Shown here: positions 49,827 through 52,462 of the stretch, in pieces
Numbering within the stretch: position 1 is the stretch's first letter
Layout: each line of letters starts with the position of its first letter
Assembly (NCBI GenBank): GCA_903847285.1
Contig: CAINDH010000284.1
Span: forward strand, 1 to 52,462
From: an uncultured Verrucomicrobia subdivision 3 bacterium
Lineage (GTDB): Bacteria > Verrucomicrobiota > Verrucomicrobiae > Limisphaerales > UBA11358
Direction: 5' to 3'
DNA length: 52,462 bases
Program-made: the position numbers and the translations under genes
The notes under the pieces: model-generated
Seen by the model: only the letters and a program-made list of their open reading frames with translations
Told to the model about the DNA's origin: nothing
Database searches by the model: none

Positions 49827-50819
49827 ATGCAATTTTCCAAAATCTCGCTCGCGGTAGGAGCATTCGCACTGGGCGTCACCCTCTCAGTTCAAGCGGTGGA
49901 CACACCCGCGCAGGCAGCCGCCCGCGCCGCTATTGTTTCAAAGTTATTTGAAATCAGCGCCGCCACTCCCGCCACGAACACCAGCAGCGCCGCAGCTAAA
50001 ACCGAAAAAGCCGCTGTTGTTGTCGCGCCTGCAACCAAAGCGGTCGCGCCCGCAGTTGCCAAACCCGCCCCAGCCGTGGCCAAGCCGATGACGGAACCCG
50101 TGCTCAAGCCAGTCGGGGCGATGCCGGCTGAAGCCAAGGCGAAAGCCAAGGCCGATAAACTTGCCGCTGAACAAAAAGCCAAAGTGGATGCCGAAAAAGT
50201 GGCCGCCGATTTGAAGGCTAAAAAACTTGCCGAGAAGCAAGCTGCCGCGCAAAAGGAAGCCGAACTCGCCGCCGCGAAGGCCGAGACCAAAGCCGACAAA
50301 ATTGCCGCCGAACAAAAAGCCAAAGCGGATGCGGAGAAAGTTGCCGCCGATTTGAAGGCCAAAAAACTTGCCGGGAAGCAAGCCGCCGAGCAGAAGGCTG
50401 CGGAAATTGGCGCCGCCAAAAAACAGGCCAAGGCCAGCATGACGCAGCCGAAAGCTTCCACGCCCGCAGCAACCAAACCGTTTTCAGCCGCTGCCAGCAC
50501 CGACACTCCCGCGCAAGCCGCCGCCCGCGCGGCCATGGTTCACTCACTTTTTGAAACTTCTGACAAACCTAAAACCGCATCCGTGGCCCAAAAACCTGCG
50601 CCCGAAGCCAAGCCGAAAAAAGTCGCCAAGCCTGTCGCCGTGGAAAAGCCAGCACCCAAACCCACCGCGTCCGCCGTGGTGGCAATGCCGGCACCGCCGC
50701 TGCCCATCAACTCCATGCAGCAACAGCGGCTTGCCGAACTCCTTACGAAATACAAGGCCGATCAAGTCACGCCGGACGAATATCAAAAACAGCGTGCCGC
50801 AATTCTGTCGCAGCCGTGA
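49827..50819 (+). CDS. Exported Lys/Ala-rich TolA-like protein with internal duplications
   Basis: A 330-residue protein with a signal peptide (LAVGAFALGVTLSVQA). The segment DTPAQAAARAA(I/M)V occurs at residue 26 and again near 226, each followed by LFE, and the unit (A)DKxAAEQKAKxDAEKVAADLKAKKLA is repeated at about 112 and 160. The middle is a long coiled-coil rich in Ala, Lys and Glu, as in TolA. The C-terminal RLAELLTKYKADQVTPDEYQKQRAAI looks like a SHOCT-type motif. Probable periplasmic protein of unknown role. A terminator follows. It starts nine bases after the squalene-synthase-type stop. Confidence 0.72.
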   Translation: MQFSKISLAVGAFALGVTLSVQAVDTPAQAAARAAIVSKLFEISAATPATNTSSAAAKTEKAAVVVAPATKAVAPAVAKPAPAVAKPMTEPVLKPVGAMPAEAKAKAKADKLAAEQKAKVDAEKVAADLKAKKLAEKQAAAQKEAELAAAKAETKADKIAAEQKAKADAEKVAADLKAKKLAGKQAAEQKAAEIGAAKKQAKASMTQPKASTPAATKPFSAAASTDTPAQAAARAAMVHSLFETSDKPKTASVAQKPAPEAKPKKVAKPVAVEKPAPKPTASAVVAMPAPPLPINSMQQQRLAELLTKYKADQVTPDEYQKQRAAILSQP

Positions 50820-50845
50820 GCTGGATGGACTACTTAAAAGATTCA

Positions 50846-50877
50846 AACGCCGCGTGTCACACGCGGCGTTTTTTGTT
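50846..50877 (+). terminator. Rho-independent terminator after the TolA-like gene
   Basis: AACGCCGCGTG (50846-50856) pairs perfectly with CACGCGGCGTT (50860-50870) around TCA, followed by TTTTGTTT. It lies 27 bases after the stop. Confidence 0.92.
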
Positions 50878-51031
50878 TAACCCTTGACCATTGTCAAGTC
50901 CGGCGGCAAAGTGGCACGCATAAGGAACAAACGAGACGGAATCACCGCGCAGGATTTTTGTGCGATTAAAAAACGGTTCCGTTTCGTGTACTGAATGTCA
51001 GCGCCAGTCAACCGCAGGTCATGGAATCATC

Positions 51032-51466
51032 ATGCCTAAAACAGTTGCCACAACGCGTTTTGTCTCGCTCGCGACCTATGCCGCCAACCGGCCGGTCAAA
51101 GGCGAAGTCGTCACCGTGCTCAACTCATCCCACGAGCAGCGCGGATTGAAGCTCATCTCCACCTACTCGCGCGCTCTGCAAAAAAATTCCATCCACGAAC
51201 TCATCGCCACGGATGAGCTGGATAAAAAACCGGGCGACACCGCGAATCGCATCGCCTACCTCGCGTTCTTCGAAGTGAGCCGCGGCGGCTGCATCATTGT
51301 TGGAGAGACGCTGTTCGTGGACGGCAAGGCTGTTGGCCAAATCATCGGCTTCGACGAAACGCACGAACCGAACCACATCAACATCATCATCGGCGTAAAG
51401 AAGCGTCAGACCGGGCCGCAGTTGAAAATTTCTGTCGGCAGCAAAATCAAATTCGCACGAAAATAA
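51032..51466 (+). CDS. Uncharacterised 144-residue protein next to a PLP enzyme
   Basis: A 144-residue protein I do not recognise. It is compact and hydrophilic, with RGLKLISTYSRALQKNSIHELIA in the first half and AYLAFFEVSRGGCIIVGETLFVDGKAVGQIIGFDETHEPNHINIII in the second, so it is probably a cytoplasmic beta-rich domain. No membrane segment or signal. The ATG at 51032 is chosen because the upstream in-frame part is short and poorly coding. The PLP-enzyme gene starts 15 bases after the stop, so they are likely partners or share a pathway. Confidence 0.75.
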   Translation: MPKTVATTRFVSLATYAANRPVKGEVVTVLNSSHEQRGLKLISTYSRALQKNSIHELIATDELDKKPGDTANRIAYLAFFEVSRGGCIIVGETLFVDGKAVGQIIGFDETHEPNHINIIIGVKKRQTGPQLKISVGSKIKFARK

Positions 51467-51481
51467 CTCACCTTAAATTTT

Positions 51482-52462
51482 ATGCCCCACAAATACCGTT
51501 TCCAAATCTACAAAGAACTCCACAAGAACATCGCCACCATCTATGGCGAGGCGAAGAAATTTGCCGATGAGATCGGCATCACGCCGGAGATGAAAGGTCA
51601 GATTGGCCTCACCGGCGCAGTATCGAGCTGCCATGCGCTACTGACCACCGAGGTCGGCAAGGCCATTGAGGCCGCGTCGCGCAAGGTCGTGGAGAACAAA
51701 TTTCTCATCGAGGAGATCCGCGAGATCGTGAAGGACGTTTACGGCGACGGCTTCGACGCTGCGCCGACGAACACCTGCGAAGCCGCGTTGTGGACGAGCT
51801 TCGACTGCCTCGCCAGCCCGCCGATGACCGGTCGCGGCGACAATTACCGCGCCCGCTACCTCGCGCCGTTCGAGCGCCATCTGCATCATCACGGCGGCTA
51901 CGGACGCCCGTATCCGCCGCGCTACAAAGACCTGTTCGCCGACCGTGGCGTGACGGCGGGTGAACTTGGTTTCTCCGGCAAACGCCTCGACAACACCGAC
52001 GCGATTTTCATTCCGCTCGAAGGTGCGCGCTACGAAATCCACGGCATCAAGCAGCATCCCGCTGCGTTGCTCGCGAACACGGACGCGAAGAAAACTTTGG
52101 CGCGCATCGAGAAGACCGCCGCGCGCCACGCGTCCTCGCTCACGGCATTTTCCTCGCTCGGCTACGACAGCGTTGGCTATGGCTACGGCGATCAGGACGC
52201 GGGCGGCGTTCCGCTGTTGCAGACCGGCATCGCGAAGCTCGCGAAGGAATACGGTGTGCCTTACATCGTGGACAACGCGTGGGGCACGCCCTTCATCGGC
52301 GCCGATCCGCGCAAGCTCGGCGCGGACGTGATGGCGTATTCCATGGACAAATCCTCCGGCGCACCGACCGTCGGCCTCATCATCGGCCGCGAGGATGTGA
52401 TGGTGCCCATCCGCCGCGCGCTCGGTTATCACTCGGACCGTTTCGGCACGGGCTATTCCTAC
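51482..52462 (+). CDS. Fold-type I PLP-dependent enzyme (3' end beyond the window)
   Basis: The frame is open from ATG 51482 to the window end (327 codons). Features of a fold-type I PLP enzyme: FDCLASPPMTGRGD, VPYIVDNAWGTPFIGADPRKLGAD with the cofactor-binding Asp, and AYSMDKSSGAPTVGLIIGRED, where the Lys of MDK is the likely Schiff-base lysine. The DKxxGAPTxGLIIG pattern recalls SelA-like and D-glucosaminate-6-phosphate-lyase-like proteins, but the N-terminal half does not resemble them. Substrate unknown. It has no stop in the window, and lies just after a 144-residue partner gene. Confidence 0.85.
   Translation, partial: MPHKYRFQIYKELHKNIATIYGEAKKFADEIGITPEMKGQIGLTGAVSSCHALLTTEVGKAIEAASRKVVENKFLIEEIREIVKDVYGDGFDAAPTNTCEAALWTSFDCLASPPMTGRGDNYRARYLAPFERHLHHHGGYGRPYPPRYKDLFADRGVTAGELGFSGKRLDNTDAIFIPLEGARYEIHGIKQHPAALLANTDAKKTLARIEKTAARHASSLTAFSSLGYDSVGYGYGDQDAGGVPLLQTGIAKLAKEYGVPYIVDNAWGTPFIGADPRKLGADVMAYSMDKSSGAPTVGLIIGREDVMVPIRRALGYHSDRFGTGYSY

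Overview
The window looks like chromosomal DNA of a Gram-negative bacterium of the PVC group, most likely Verrucomicrobiota (Pedosphaera-like). The reasons are a lipid A/LPS gene set (lpxK, an LpxL-type acyltransferase, a WaaF-type heptosyltransferase, lpxD, an O-antigen-ligase-like protein), an outer-membrane-type protein, a GldA/GldF/GldG-type ABC system with a DUF4340 protein, DUF2851, stand-alone pseudopilins, high GC, and start codons that almost never have a Shine-Dalgarno sequence. The phylum call is an inference. No phage, insertion sequence or CRISPR array was seen; most of the content is housekeeping.

Layout. 0-1.8 kb: end of sufB, then sufC and a small conserved-looking protein. 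1.9-5.9 kb: envelope cluster lpxK / acyltransferase / heptosyltransferase / GT25 with overlapping stops and starts. 6.0-10.0 kb: a GntR(YtrA)-ABC operon with a near-perfect operator over its promoter and a permease fused to RCC1-like repeats. 10.0-12.4 kb: cysE-like gene and ffh. 12.5-15.6 kb (minus): class V aminotransferase, GspF-like protein, trxA and a Pro/Ala-rich tail-anchored protein. 15.6-20.4 kb (plus): AsmA-like protein and a three-gene HDOD signalling cluster. 20.4-22.8 kb (minus): dprA and a Gfo/Idh/MocA oxidoreductase. 22.8-25.8 kb (plus): lpxD, an AraC regulator and a secreted beta-rich protein. 25.8-28.7 kb (minus): two near-identical pseudopilin genes downstream of a NarL-type two-component pair. 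28.8 kb: tRNA-Leu(CAA). 29.0-34.0 kb (plus): holB, an O-antigen-ligase-like gene, aroQ, accB and a frameshifted accC. 34.1-43.1 kb (minus): a seven-gene run from the GldA-type ATPase to a DUF2071 gene, containing two broken genes (a spermidine-synthase-like remnant and copA). 43.3-52.5 kb (mostly plus): DUF2851, two SPFH proteins, a 35-residue basic protein on the minus strand, a SecD-head-like lipoprotein, an M23 peptidase, a squalene/phytoene synthase, a TolA-like Lys/Ala protein, and an uncharacterised pair (144-residue protein plus a PLP enzyme cut by the window end).

The most unusual signals are: (1) imperfect tandem heptanucleotide repeats with different unit sequences, three of them inside coding genes (heptosyltransferase, O-antigen ligase, copA), where gain or loss of one unit would shift the frame; (2) the ABC permease with a C-terminal RCC1-like propeller; (3) three disrupted genes within 5 kb (accC, copA, spermidine-synthase-like), which mean either local decay or assembly error; (4) the uncharacterised protein/PLP-enzyme pair at the right edge; and (5) the tiny basic gene backed by its own strong terminator.
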